From an uncultured Amphritea sp. (GTDB lineage Bacteria > Pseudomonadota > Gammaproteobacteria > Pseudomonadales > Balneatricaceae), in assembly GCF_937127095.1 (NCBI RefSeq), contig NZ_CAKZLP010000019.1, forward strand, positions 124,001-188,000: 64,000 nucleotides of DNA, written 5' to 3'. Below, piece after piece: positions 47,158-55,556 of the stretch. The position numbers were made by a program, and so were the translations under genes. The notes under the pieces are model-generated. The model worked only from the letters and a program-made list of their open reading frames with translations. It ran no database searches and was not told where the DNA came from. Each line of letters starts with the position of its first letter. The stretch's first letter is position 1.

Positions 47158-47213
47158 ATGACCTGAATGCATGACAGGAGTCGTAGCAAAACCTCAATGA
47201 AACCAAATAGCTG

Positions 47214-48371
47214 ATGCAACTCAATACCTACAGCCGTCTGTCGGGCTTCTATTTCTTCTATTTCTCGCTGTTGGGTGCGATGGTGCCTTACTGGAGTCTC
47301 TATCTGAAGTCGTTTGGCTTTAATGCAGAGACCATCGGTGGGCTGATGGCGATTCTGATGGCTTCGCGGATTGTGGCGCCGAATATCTGGGGCTGGCTGG
47401 CGGATCGCACCGGAGAGCGGCTGCGGATTGTGCGTTATGGTGCATTTTTTACCTGCCTGATCTTTATACTGATCTTCTGGCAAGAGGGGGCCTGGGGGAT
47501 AGCACTGGTGATGGCGGGTTTCAGCTTTTTCTGGAACGCGGTACTCCCCCAGTTTGAAGTGCTGACCCTGACCCACCTTAAGGGCCGGGAAGAGCTCTAC
47601 AGCCGTATCCGCCTGTGGGGGTCTGTTGGCTTTATTGCGGCGGTGATGGGTATAGGCTGGCTGCTCGACCTGGTCAGTATCCGCTGGCTGCCTGGTATGA
47701 TGCTGGGGCTGATGGTGATGATCTGGATCTCTTCACTGTTTGTTGAGGGTAAAGCCCCGGCCCGCAACAGCAATGAAAGTGGCTTTATGCAGCAATTGCT
47801 GCGGCCTCAGGTTGTGGTCTTTTTTCTCATCTGTCTGCTGATACAGTTTAGTCACGGTCCCTATTACACCTTTTACTCGGTGCTGATGGACAGCCTGGGG
47901 TACAGTCGTACCGAGATCGGTCTGCTGTGGTCGGTTGGCGTGGTTGCAGAAGTGCTGATCTTCATTCTGATGCCCAGACTGATTGGCGGGCTGGGGTTGC
48001 GTAAGCTGATGATTATCAGTCTTCTGCTCAGCGTGTTGCGCTGGTTGCTGATCGGGCTGATCCCGGAAAATCTCTCGCTGATGCTGTTTGCCCAAACGCT
48101 GCATGCAGTCAGTTTCGGCGTATTGCACGTGGTGGGCATTGCCCTGGTGCATCACTATTTTTCACCTTCCAATCACGGTCAGGGACAGGCGATGTTCAGT
48201 AGCTTCGGCTTCGGTGTTGGCGGCGCACTGGGCGCATTGTGCAGTGGCATGATGTGGGAAAACCTGGGTGCAGCCGCAACATTCAGTGTCGCTGCTATCG
48301 CCGTATTAATCGCCGCTTTGTGCGCAACTATTTGGATAAAACCAGAAAATTGTGCAGTTACGAATCGGTAA
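47214..48371 (+). CDS. MFS transporter, HcaT-like family
   Basis: The 385-residue protein has twelve predicted membrane helices. It opens with LSGFYFFYFSLLGAMVPYWSLYLKSFGFNAETIGGLMAIL and has the MFS loop WGWLADRTGERLRIVRYG, matching the MFS_1-like family that includes E. coli HcaT (a putative 3-phenylpropionate transporter). No aromatic catabolism genes are nearby, so the substrate is uncertain. Confidence 0.87.
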   Translation: MQLNTYSRLSGFYFFYFSLLGAMVPYWSLYLKSFGFNAETIGGLMAILMASRIVAPNIWGWLADRTGERLRIVRYGAFFTCLIFILIFWQEGAWGIALVMAGFSFFWNAVLPQFEVLTLTHLKGREELYSRIRLWGSVGFIAAVMGIGWLLDLVSIRWLPGMMLGLMVMIWISSLFVEGKAPARNSNESGFMQQLLRPQVVVFFLICLLIQFSHGPYYTFYSVLMDSLGYSRTEIGLLWSVGVVAEVLIFILMPRLIGGLGLRKLMIISLLLSVLRWLLIGLIPENLSLMLFAQTLHAVSFGVLHVVGIALVHHYFSPSNHGQGQAMFSSFGFGVGGALGALCSGMMWENLGAAATFSVAAIAVLIAALCATIWIKPENCAVTNR

Positions 48372-48457
48372 ATTTGTTTTGCACCGCAGTTGGTATAGTA
48401 TTAGATTAAATAAAGTTAAGTCATTGAGTCACCATTGTGCAGCTTTACGCAGGGATT

Positions 48458-48499
48458 GTGGTTGAAAGATCGTGGTTGAAAGTTCGTTGTTAAAAGAAC
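48458..48499. repeat. Three tandem 14-bp direct repeats upstream of DUF6489-phaR
   Basis: Units are GTGGTTGAAAGATC (48458-48471), GTGGTTGAAAGTTC (48472-48485) and GTTGTTAAAAGAAC (48486-48499). Units one and two match at 13 of 14 positions; unit three matches unit one at 11 of 14. They end about 70 bases before the DUF6489 start codon, in its likely promoter region, so they may bind a regulator. Confidence 0.7.
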
Positions 48500-48568
48500 G
48501 CTCTGCAAGGCTTGCTCTGTAGGTGATAATTTCTGGCTGATAAGCTGATCCGAATGAGGATAGTGCTG

Positions 48569-48832
48569 ATGAATTTCAAAATAGATGTGGAGATGACTCC
48601 CGAAGAACTCCGTAAAGTGTTGGGGTTGCCGGATGTGGAATCGTTTCAGAAAGAGATGATGAACAAAATTCAGGAGCGCATGGATGCCGGTGTAGATGGT
48701 TATGATCCGCTGACGCTGTTTCAGCCCTATATGGCTAGTGGGCTTGGCTCTATGGATGCGATACAAAAAATGCTGCTGAATATGATGACTGTCTATAGCA
48801 ACACCAGTAAAAGCTCGGATAAAAACAAATAA
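48569..48832 (+). CDS. DUF6489 family small protein
   Basis: The 87-residue product opens with MNFKIDVEMTPEELRKVLGLPDVESFQKEMM, matching the DUF6489 family of small proteins with a TPEE-LGLPDV core. A mostly helical remainder ends in a Ser/Lys-rich tail. Function unknown; the gene directly precedes phaR here, which hints at a link with PHA granules, such as a small granule-associated protein, but that is inference. I chose ATG 48569 because GAGGA lies 8 bases upstream. Confidence 0.75.
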   Translation: MNFKIDVEMTPEELRKVLGLPDVESFQKEMMNKIQERMDAGVDGYDPLTLFQPYMASGLGSMDAIQKMLLNMMTVYSNTSKSSDKNK

Positions 48833-48897
48833 ATAGCTTCCCGCCGCACTGATATAGCGTGTTGGAAGCAGGAATAAAACAGCAGAGAGAGATAATT

Positions 48898-49383
48898 TTG
48901 AGAATTCTCAGAAAATACACAAATCGCCGTCTGTACGATACATCCCGCAGCTGTTACATCACGCTGGAAGATGTAAAGCAACTGGTACTGAGTCAGGAAA
49001 ATTTTCAGGTTCAGGATTCTAAAACCGGAGCCGATCTTACCCGTAATATACTGCTACAGATTATCAGCGAACAGGAAGCGCTGGGACATGGCACGCTGTT
49101 GACCAATCAGGTGCTGCAACAACTGATCCGATTCTACGGTGACAGTATGCAGGGAATGATGAGCCAGTACCTGGAACAGAGTATTGCGACCTTCATCGAT
49201 CAGCAGGAACGTATCCGCGAACAGATGCAGAATATGATCGGTGCCGCCAACCCACTGAATATGATGAACAAGATCGCCGATCAGAACATGGCGATGTGGA
49301 ATATCTTTACCCCGCCGGGTGGTGAAAAGTCGTCAGACAATCCTGCCAGTAATGATGCCGGGCCAACGAAAGAAGATAAGTAG
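48898..49383 (+). CDS. phaR: PHA synthesis repressor PhaR
   Basis: PhaR senses PHA granules and represses phasin and PHA genes. The 161-residue protein opens with RILRKYTNRRLYDTSRSC and continues YITLEDVKQLVLSQENFQVQDSKTGADLTRNILLQIISEQE, the PHB/PHA accumulation regulator DNA-binding domain followed by the PHB_acc domain. A Met/Gln-rich helical part (about 80-140) follows. I chose the TTG at 48898 because the family protein starts exactly here and AGAGAGAGAT lies upstream; a GTG at 48859 is also in frame. Ends before a terminator. Confidence 0.92.
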   Translation: MRILRKYTNRRLYDTSRSCYITLEDVKQLVLSQENFQVQDSKTGADLTRNILLQIISEQEALGHGTLLTNQVLQQLIRFYGDSMQGMMSQYLEQSIATFIDQQERIREQMQNMIGAANPLNMMNKIADQNMAMWNIFTPPGGEKSSDNPASNDAGPTKEDK

Positions 49384-49402
49384 TGTCTGTTAGTTGAATA
49401 AG

Positions 49403-49439
49403 CCCGCTAATGATCCTTACAGGTCCTAGCGGGTTTTTT
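49403..49439. terminator. Terminator after phaR
   Basis: CCCGCTA at 49403-49409 pairs with TAGCGGG at 49427-49433, followed by six T. It overlaps the last bases of the convergent ribbon-helix-helix gene (stop at 49407-49409), so that gene's 3' end lies within it. Confidence 0.8.
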
Positions 49440-49778
49440 AATGCCTGTTCTGAATAAAATAGAGTCTGCATCCAGCGTATTAATGGCGATCTCTCTGTTG
49501 ACCGGAATCTCTCCGGTCAGTTGCAATGCCAGATAGCGCATACAGCATACCCGCAGGAACGAGGTGAAGTTACCCAGATCATGCCCCGCATCAATCGATT
49601 CATGATAGAGACGGGTGAGCATCTGCGGGATATTCATATGGTCCCGCGCGGCGATCTCTTCCAGGGTGTTCCAGAAATAGTTTTCCAGCCGCACACTGGT
49701 AACCATGCCGTCGATACGTAGTGATCGGGTACTGCTCTTCCAGTGGGCCGTATCGCCATTGATAAACAGTTTACACAT
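49407..49778 (-). CDS. Ribbon-helix-helix domain protein (RHH_4 type)
   Basis: The 123-residue product opens with MCKLFINGDTAHWKSSTRSLRIDGMVTSVRLENYFWNTLEEIA, which matches the RHH_4 family of short DNA-binding-like proteins. The central part has DHMNIPQMLTRLYHESIDAGHDLGNFTSFLRVCCMRYLALQL. Its target is unknown. It runs towards phaR and its stop lies in the phaR terminator. Confidence 0.85.
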   Translation of the reverse strand: MCKLFINGDTAHWKSSTRSLRIDGMVTSVRLENYFWNTLEEIAARDHMNIPQMLTRLYHESIDAGHDLGNFTSFLRVCCMRYLALQLTGEIPVNREIAINTLDADSILFRTGIKKPARTCKDH

Positions 49779-49938
49779 AGTTCAATCCTGTCTGTTCGTT
49801 TTGAAAACAGAGCTATTCCTGCCGACAATAAAACGGCTACCTGTTCAGATAGCCGTTGTTGAGCGTTATCAAAGGTTAGCTGCAGGTTAAACTTTTTGCT
49901 ATTTCTAACGCTCTATTTCAACAGTGCTAGGTTGCAGC

Positions 49939-50505
49939 TTATTTCAACAGCGCTAAAAACTGCGATAACCAGGCAGGATGAGCGGGCCAGGCAGGTGCCG
50001 TGACCAGGTTGCCATCGGTGATGGCCGCATCAATAGCGATCTCAGCGAAAATCCCCCCCGACTGCGTGATCTCAGGCATACAGGCGGGATAGGCAGAACA
50101 CTTCCTGTCTTTCAATACACCCGCCGCAGAGAGTATCTGAGCGCCGTGACAAACCGCTGCCACCGGTTTGTTCGTATCAAAGAAATGGCGCACCATGGTT
50201 AGCACAGCAGGGTTGAGACGCAAGTATTCCGGGGCACGACCACCGGGAATAACCAGCGCGTCATAGTCAGCAGGATCGATCTCTGCAAAGGTGGCATTCA
50301 GGGTGAAGTTATGACCCCGCTTTTCGCTATAGGTCTGATCGCCCTCAAAATCATGAATCGCAGTGGCAACCGAATCGCCACTCACTTTATCAGGGCAGAC
50401 CGCATCGACACGGTGACCCACCGTCAGCAGGGTTTGAAAGGGCACCATGGTTTCATAGTCTTCGGTGAAATCCCCGGTGATCATCAGAATCTTCTTATTA
50501 CTCAT
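49939..50505 (-). CDS. DJ-1/PfpI family protein
   Basis: The 188-residue protein has the class I glutamine amidotransferase-like fold of the DJ-1/PfpI superfamily: [20 protein letters not shown] at the start, [13 protein letters not shown] near 85, and the nucleophile elbow [13 protein letters not shown] with Cys near residue 114. Family members include protein deglycases, proteases and stress proteins; the exact activity is not known. I chose ATG 50505 because AGGAG lies upstream. It lies downstream of the arsenite oxidase genes, separated by a hairpin. Confidence 0.9.
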   Translation of the reverse strand: MSNKKILMITGDFTEDYETMVPFQTLLTVGHRVDAVCPDKVSGDSVATAIHDFEGDQTYSEKRGHNFTLNATFAEIDPADYDALVIPGGRAPEYLRLNPAVLTMVRHFFDTNKPVAAVCHGAQILSAAGVLKDRKCSAYPACMPEITQSGGIFAEIAIDAAITDGNLVTAPAWPAHPAWLSQFLALLK

Positions 50506-50700
50506 CACGTACTCCTAGCGGTTGCTGATTGTTTTTATATCTCAGAAGGTACGCGTTACAAGGTAGCAGCCTCAGCGTAGCAGGAGGTATTAAATGAATA
50601 CTACAGGGCAACTTTACGGAAGAGGGGGGGTAACAAATCTGTTCTAAAATGGTTGCAGGTTAGCTATCTGATTCTATCTCTCTGTTTTCATTACTTAACA

Positions 50701-50727
50701 AGCCGGCCTCTGCTGGGCCGGCTTTTA
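50701..50727. terminator. Hairpin after aioA
   Basis: AGCCGGCC and GGCCGGCT arms flank a short loop. On the plus strand it is followed by TTTTAA; on the minus strand by TTGTT. It lies 11 bases after the aioA stop and should end the aioBA transcript. Confidence 0.75.
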
Positions 50728-50737
50728 ATCACCATGG

Positions 50738-53197
50738 TCAGATATAACGGCGACGCTTGAAGGATACCGTCTCTTTATAGTCCTTCATCGAGCTGACCTT
50801 ACGGATATCGGCCCAGGTCCCTTTGTAATAGGGGATGTAGTTCCGATCGGTCCAGCTGGTGACAACATCGCCTACGTTACCGTTGAAATACCCGAACATC
50901 ATGAAGGTGTGGCCAGACTTCATGTCCGGTTCCAGGTAAGCCATGGCAAAGGTGGAGCCGAAATCGTTGAACACTTCGACCACATCACCTGACTCGATCC
51001 CCAGCTCTTTGGCATCTGTCGGATTGATTTCGATTGGTGCCATGGGATAGCGCTTGGTGCGAAAGTCGACGCGCTGGTCGTGGTAGGCCGTCTGCCAGAT
51101 ATGGTTGGTGCGGCCGTTGTTGATCCAGAACCGGTATTTTTTACGCTGGGATTCAACCATCTCCGGCAGGCCGGTCCACTCGGCAGGCAGGAAGTGTGCT
51201 TTGCCATCGGAGGTGCTGAACTTGTAATCGGCATAGACCATCTCGGTACCGATCAGCTGGTCGTCCTTGTACTCCCTGACCGGCAGTTGGACGCCATTAT
51301 TGCCTTGTTTACGCAATCGTTCATAGGTGACAAGATCGCCCGTTGGCCCTCCCTGACTGTCTATGCCTTCGGGTTTACGGAAGCCATCGTTGAAGGAATC
51401 CTCCTCGGTTTTCCAGTCGAAGCCCGAGAAGCGTTCAGCCATCGTCTTATTACCCTCTTTCTCGTACAGTGCTTTGATGCTGTTGGCAATTTCGGCGGCG
51501 ATCAGACAGTCGGGCTTGGCTTCCCCGGGAGGGTCCATGAACTTTTCCGATAGACGCATGCGTCGTTCACCGTTCATCGAGGTTAGATTCATTTCACCGG
51601 GATGAGCCGCAGGTAGCATCAGGTGAGATGCCTGAGCGAACTTAGTCGGGTAGAGATCGATGGTGGTAATGAATAACCCGCCGCGATTAGTGACCGCGCC
51701 ATAGATGGCGTCGATCATGCTATCTACGCCGCGCCCGCGCACCTGGGCCAGCGCATCACGGACGATGTTGGCACGGCGATATAACGTTTGACGATACTCC
51801 TGAGCGTTCAGGGTAGACTGGAAGGCGTTGCAGGCCCACACGGTGAGCATCTTGCCGTTACCTTTGATGATTTCCTGGTCGATGTAGATCGGCCGCTTAC
51901 CGGGATAGGGCGGACGTGCATAGCCCTCCTGATGACCACCGAGACGGCAGACGCCGGTGCCACGACGACCCACGTTGTGGGTGGCCAGTACCAGATCTAC
52001 CAGCGCTGACTGAATGAGATAGTTGTCGTTGCCTCAGATAATACCCTTTTCATACAGGTGCGCGGTACGCGGGCGGTGGCCGGATGGCTTCGGCTTATAG
52101 GCCCAGTCGGCCGCTTTTTCCAGATCCGCCACTGATACGCCGGTGATCCTGGAGCACTCATCCAGGCTCATCTGGTTGGTCTTGAGGGCTTCATCGAAGC
52201 CTGAGGTGTATTGAGCAATGAAGTCCTTATCGTGCCAACCTTTGTTAACGACATGGGTTAGCAGGCCGTTGAACAGTGCGGTATCGGTACCCGGGTTGAT
52301 CTGCAGGTGAAGTACCCGGTCCCGGGCGTTAGTCTCACAAATCGCCGTGGTCAGTGAGCGGCGCGGATCCACCAGAATGAAGCGTCCATTATCAACAGTT
52401 TCCTCTTTGAACCACTGTTTCTTCTTATTCAGGCTGGCGCCAGTCAGGTTAGGTAGAGCATGAGCGAGAAAGTAGTTGGTCTGGGTCTCGTAGGCGTTGG
52501 CTCCGATAAACATAATGGTGTCTGCCAGTTCGCTGTCCTCATAACTATTATTCAGCTCGCCGATGCCCATATCGCGGGTGGCGTGACACTCAGAGTTGTA
52601 AGCCGGGCGATTATGAATACGCACCATCCGGGTTTTAAGGGCAGAGAACATTAACTTGCCACTACCCCAGGTATTCTCGAAGCCGCCACCGGCACCGCCA
52701 TGGTCGAAGGCGTTGAACATGATTGAATCGGGTCCGAAGGCGTCAAGAATGCGCTTTGTTACCCCAGCGTAAACCGACATCGCGTCGCTCCAGCTCAGGT
52801 CCACCCAGTCATCGCCGGTGAACAGGCGTGGGTATTTGAGACGGTCCCGTGTGATGCTGTCGGCGTTGTACATAATCGTGGCCATCTGACCGCCGCGGGT
52901 CGAGCTCAGCCCCTGATTAACCACGCACTCCTTGTCCGGCTGGATCATGATGTTGTACTTCTTGCCGTTATCTTCAACCACGTTGACCATGGCGGGGGTC
53001 ATGGTGCCCGACAGTGGCGGCTGTTGGCTGCGGAAGTCCTTGCCCAAAGCATTCTCATTAGGTGCACGCCCACCCTCGGCTCCATGGGGCCATTTGTATA
53101 CATGGTAGCCACAGCCGACGATACAGAAGTGGCAGGTCATATTAGTTTTCTCAGCATCCACAGGGGGTAGTGGTATACGATCTTTATTAAGTGACAT
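50738..53197 (-). pseudogene. aioA: Arsenite oxidase large subunit AioA, interrupted by one in-frame TGA
   Basis: AioA is the periplasmic molybdopterin subunit that oxidises arsenite to arsenate. The frame from ATG 53197 has 820 codons, normal AioA size, but codon 388 (52036-52034) is TGA where family members, as I recall them, have Trp in GIIWGNDNY. The frame stays open after it, with [41 protein letters not shown], and the end VSFKRRRYI. The N-terminal part has the 3Fe-4S cysteines Cys22, Cys25 and Cys29 ([10 protein letters not shown]). TGG to TGA is one base change. No other damage is seen, so the loss is recent or the base is an error. Without readthrough it makes a 387-residue N-terminal fragment. 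Confidence 0.93.
52034..52036 (-). other. In-frame TGA stop inside aioA
   Basis: The minus-strand codons around it read GGT ATT ATC TGA GGC AAC. The next open frame begins immediately, in phase. Tryptophan (TGG) is expected here by family comparison from memory. The sequence just downstream shows no clear bacterial selenocysteine insertion hairpin. Confidence 0.9.
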
Positions 53198-53214
53198 GAT
53201 AATGACCCTCCGGA

Positions 53215-53733
53215 TTATAAAATGTTGGCCTGGCGGCCGAAGATCAGACCATCAACACCAACAGCAGTCACCGAATCGGTACTGGTATCGTATTCCAGGC
53301 GAATCTTAGGCAGGTTCTCTGTTGCCTGGCCGGTGACCATCTGGCCTTTTTTCTCACTATCGAACACGCTGAAATGGCAGGGGCATTTGAAATCACGAGA
53401 TACGGGGTCGTAGCTGACCGGGCATCCCATATGTGGACAGAGGCTACTGTAAGCCACAATATCCAGGTTGGGGCCAACACCACCAGGCACAGGTTGCCCC
53501 ATACGAATCACAGTGCATGGAGAGCTTTCATCGGGGTAGTTAAAATATACGGCTTTGTTTTGTGGCAGTGACTTGGCTAAGGCAATGGCCAGTTGTGGAT
53601 AGGGAAGCGTCGTTGCCCCAGGGTTATATACTTCCTGTTTAGCCAGTGCGCTTGATGGCGTTAGAGACGTTACCCCGGCAGCAACGCCTACGCCGCCGAG
53701 CTTGATAAAGTCGCGTCGATTGAGATGATTCAT
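53215..53733 (-). CDS. aioB: Arsenite oxidase small Rieske subunit AioB
   Basis: AioB is the Rieske 2Fe-2S subunit that takes electrons from AioA. The 172-residue protein has a Tat signal ([20 protein letters not shown], cleaved near residue 32), and the cluster ligands in [11 protein letters not shown] near 98-108 and [11 protein letters not shown] near 118-128. The gene is intact and lies 17 bases before aioA in the usual aioBA order. A GGAGGG ribosome-binding site serves aioA in the gap. No aioXSR regulators or aioC cytochrome are seen in the window. Confidence 0.94.
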   Translation of the reverse strand: MNHLNRRDFIKLGGVGVAAGVTSLTPSSALAKQEVYNPGATTLPYPQLAIALAKSLPQNKAVYFNYPDESSPCTVIRMGQPVPGGVGPNLDIVAYSSLCPHMGCPVSYDPVSRDFKCPCHFSVFDSEKKGQMVTGQATENLPKIRLEYDTSTDSVTAVGVDGLIFGRQANIL

Positions 53734-54152
53734 AATTGCTCTCTCTACAAATGGGTTTCAGTTTTAATAATTTTTATGTGCCAGACCCCCGCAATCTGAA
53801 CCTATCTAGTATAGGCAAGAATTCTAAAAAACCATGTAAAAAGTAGGTGATAGATGGGTGGAGGCTGTCGACGTGAAAAATCTACAAGATAAAGGGATAG
53901 GTTTAGTTAATGGAAAAGGGGAGTGGGAAGGCAGCGAATAGCGTGTCGAAGCGCTGATACAGGTCTTTGTATTCGAGCAGTGAATCCTCTATGATCCGAT
54001 GGTTTACGGCTTTGAAACAATGGGTTATGTAGTCTATGGAATAGACAGCAGCCTTGCAGCTCAATAATCTACTGGCTACCTATTTTTTTACCCGCTCAGG
54101 TAACCCGACCCTACTCCAATGGTTGTATGGCAGACCGCGATTCCTTTATTTC
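53734..54152. other. Intergenic region upstream of aioB, with an open stretch of unknown origin
   Basis: I see no complete gene here. On the minus strand about 53907-54065 is open without stops for about 50 codons and ends at a TAA; the encoded stretch (DYITHCFKAVNHRIIEDSLL and onward) is not recognised and may be the end of a decayed gene. Upstream of aioB on the minus strand a TGGCAC occurs near 53775, but it lacks the matching minus 12 GC of a sigma54 promoter. Confidence 0.4.
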
Positions 54153-54449
54153 AAATTGATCGGGTGTATTGCCCGGATCAACACCTTCTCCTTTACCAAA
54201 TATGGAGTGATCATCGCGGTGGTCGATAATGTTTCCAGCGATGCCACCGCCGATGAAAACTGCGGACTAATCTGCAAAGCCAGAATACTGATGCATAAAA
54301 ACACCCTCTGGGTAGATGGCCGCGAAGTCGATCTGGTGCTCGGTATGAGTGTTAGTGCTGGAGTGAAAACTTGAAAGTACTATTTGATTGAATATGTATT
54401 GACACCGTTGCTTAGGTATAAAAACGATCAACAGGGTCAGAGTCATTGA
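54153..54449 (+). pseudogene. Remnant of a HlyD-type membrane fusion protein (C-terminal end)
   Basis: The frame reads KLIGCIARINTFSFTKYGVI, then VVDNVSSDATADENCGLICK, LWVDGREVDLVLGMSV and GVKT, a TGA at 54372-54374, then YYLIEYVLTPLLRYK to a final TGA at 54447-54449. This is the C-terminal beta-barrel and tail of type I secretion HlyD-family proteins. The in-frame TGA stands where the family normally has Gly or another residue after the conserved KT. Upstream sequence does not continue the homology, so only about 98 codons remain. Confidence 0.75.
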
Positions 54450-54514
54450 TTTATAAGAATGAGAGTGTGAGAGATAGCTGAGCATGGTTGGTTGAGCACG
54501 TTAACTAAGGTATG

Positions 54515-54540
54515 CATTCCCACGCAGGAGCATGGGAACG
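54515..54540. repeat. REP-like palindrome
   Basis: CATTCCCACGC, a short loop, then GCATGGGAACG gives an imperfect palindrome (9 of 11 pairs) of the common gammaproteobacterial type with a TTCCCACGC core. It lies between the hlyD remnant and speD. Confidence 0.6.
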
Positions 54541-54552
54541 AGTGGCTCTTGC

Positions 54553-54614
54553 TAGCAAGTCGCGAAGCGACGTCTAACCACTAGCGACTAGCAGGCGCGC
54601 AGCGCCGTTCTAAC
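54553..54614. repeat. Two copies of a 26-bp intergenic repeat
   Basis: The copies are at 54553-54578 and 54589-54614; each begins TAGCA and ends TCTAAC. Each contains a 5-bp stem with a 3-base loop: GTCGC-GAA-GCGAC in copy one and GGCGC-GCA-GCGCC in copy two. The T-A pair of one is replaced by G-C in the other, so the stem is kept. The function is unknown. The second copy ends 4 bases before the speD stop. Confidence 0.65.
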
Positions 54615-54617
54615 TGT

Positions 54618-55439
54618 TTACTTCCCCTTCATATCCGGCATGTTCCGCCCGTAGAAGATCTCGTTCATCTCCTGATACAGACGTTCGGTAATCTCTTCGA
54701 TTTCGCGGCCGGTCAGGTCGGCGGTGGTGGTGCCGAACAGGTAGGTGTTGAGGTCGACATCATTGAGCATCATCTTGGTGTGGAAGATGTTCTCCTGATA
54801 GACGTTAACATCCATCAGTTGGTATTCATCACGGATATCCTGGCTGATAAAGTTCTGAATCGAGTTGATATCGTGGTCGATGTAATGTTTTACGCCGTTG
54901 ACGTCACGGGTAAAGCCGCGCACCCGGTAGTCGACGGTGACAATATCGGAATCCAGTTTATGGATCAGATAGTTCAGCGCCTTCAGTGGTGAGATAATGC
55001 CGCAGGTGGACACTTCGATATCGGCACGGAAGGTACAGATGCCATCATCCGGGTGTGCTTCAGGGTAAGTGTGCACGCAGATATGGCTCTTATCCAGGTG
55101 AGCAACCACCGAATCGGGAAGCGGTCCTGGTTTTTCCGAGGTGTCGACATTTGCTGAGTCTTTCAGGGGTTCTTCTGCCACCAGAATGGTGACGCTGGCT
55201 CCCTGAGGATCATAATCCTGGCGGGCAACGTTGAGCACAGTAGCGCCGATGATATCGCAGGTTTCGGTGAGGATCTCTGTCAGACGGTCAGCGTTGTACT
55301 GCTCATCAATATATTCGATATATTCAGCTTTCTGCTCTTTAGTCTTGGCATAGCAGACATCATAGATGCAGAAGCTCAGGCTTTTGGTCAGGTTGTTAAA
55401 ACCCTGCAGTTTGATTTTCCCGTTAGATGGCAACGTCAT
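54618..55439 (-). CDS. speD: S-adenosylmethionine decarboxylase proenzyme SpeD (E. coli type)
   Basis: SpeD decarboxylates S-adenosylmethionine to supply the aminopropyl donor for SpeE. The 273-residue protein is of the E. coli class: [22 protein letters not shown], the self-cleavage site in [13 protein letters not shown] near residue 122 (cut before Ser to create the pyruvoyl group), and [17 protein letters not shown] near 140. A GGAG lies upstream of the ATG. It is separate from speE (46.2 kb). Confidence 0.96.
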   Translation of the reverse strand: MTLPSNGKIKLQGFNNLTKSLSFCIYDVCYAKTKEQKAEYIEYIDEQYNADRLTEILTETCDIIGATVLNVARQDYDPQGASVTILVAEEPLKDSANVDTSEKPGPLPDSVVAHLDKSHICVHTYPEAHPDDGICTFRADIEVSTCGIISPLKALNYLIHKLDSDIVTVDYRVRGFTRDVNGVKHYIDHDINSIQNFISQDIRDEYQLMDVNVYQENIFHTKMMLNDVDLNTYLFGTTTADLTGREIEEITERLYQEMNEIFYGRNMPDMKGK

Positions 55440-55450
55440 AAACTCCGGCT

Positions 55451-55472
55451 AAAAACCAAACGGTTTTTGGTT
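55451..55472 (-). terminator. Terminator-like hairpin between class III phaC and speD
   Basis: On the minus strand AACCAAA, a five-base loop, then TTTGGTTTTT. It lies after the phaC stop and 12 bases before the speD start, so it can end the phaEC transcript or attenuate read-through into speD. Confidence 0.55.
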
Positions 55473-55556
55473 AACGACAAAAGAAAGGCGGGATTTTAGA
55501 TGAGAAACCCGGAGGAAAAAAGGGAATTTTCAAAAAAAGCCGGGATTATCTTCCTG

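Noticed and set aside
52000..52036. Selenocysteine at the aioA TGA
   Set aside because: The expected residue is Trp, not Cys or Sec. Sec is not known in AioA, and I saw no convincing SECIS-like hairpin directly after the TGA.
53765..53785. Sigma54 promoter upstream of aioB
   Set aside because: TGGCAC is present on the minus strand as a minus 24 element, but the required GC at minus 12 is absent.
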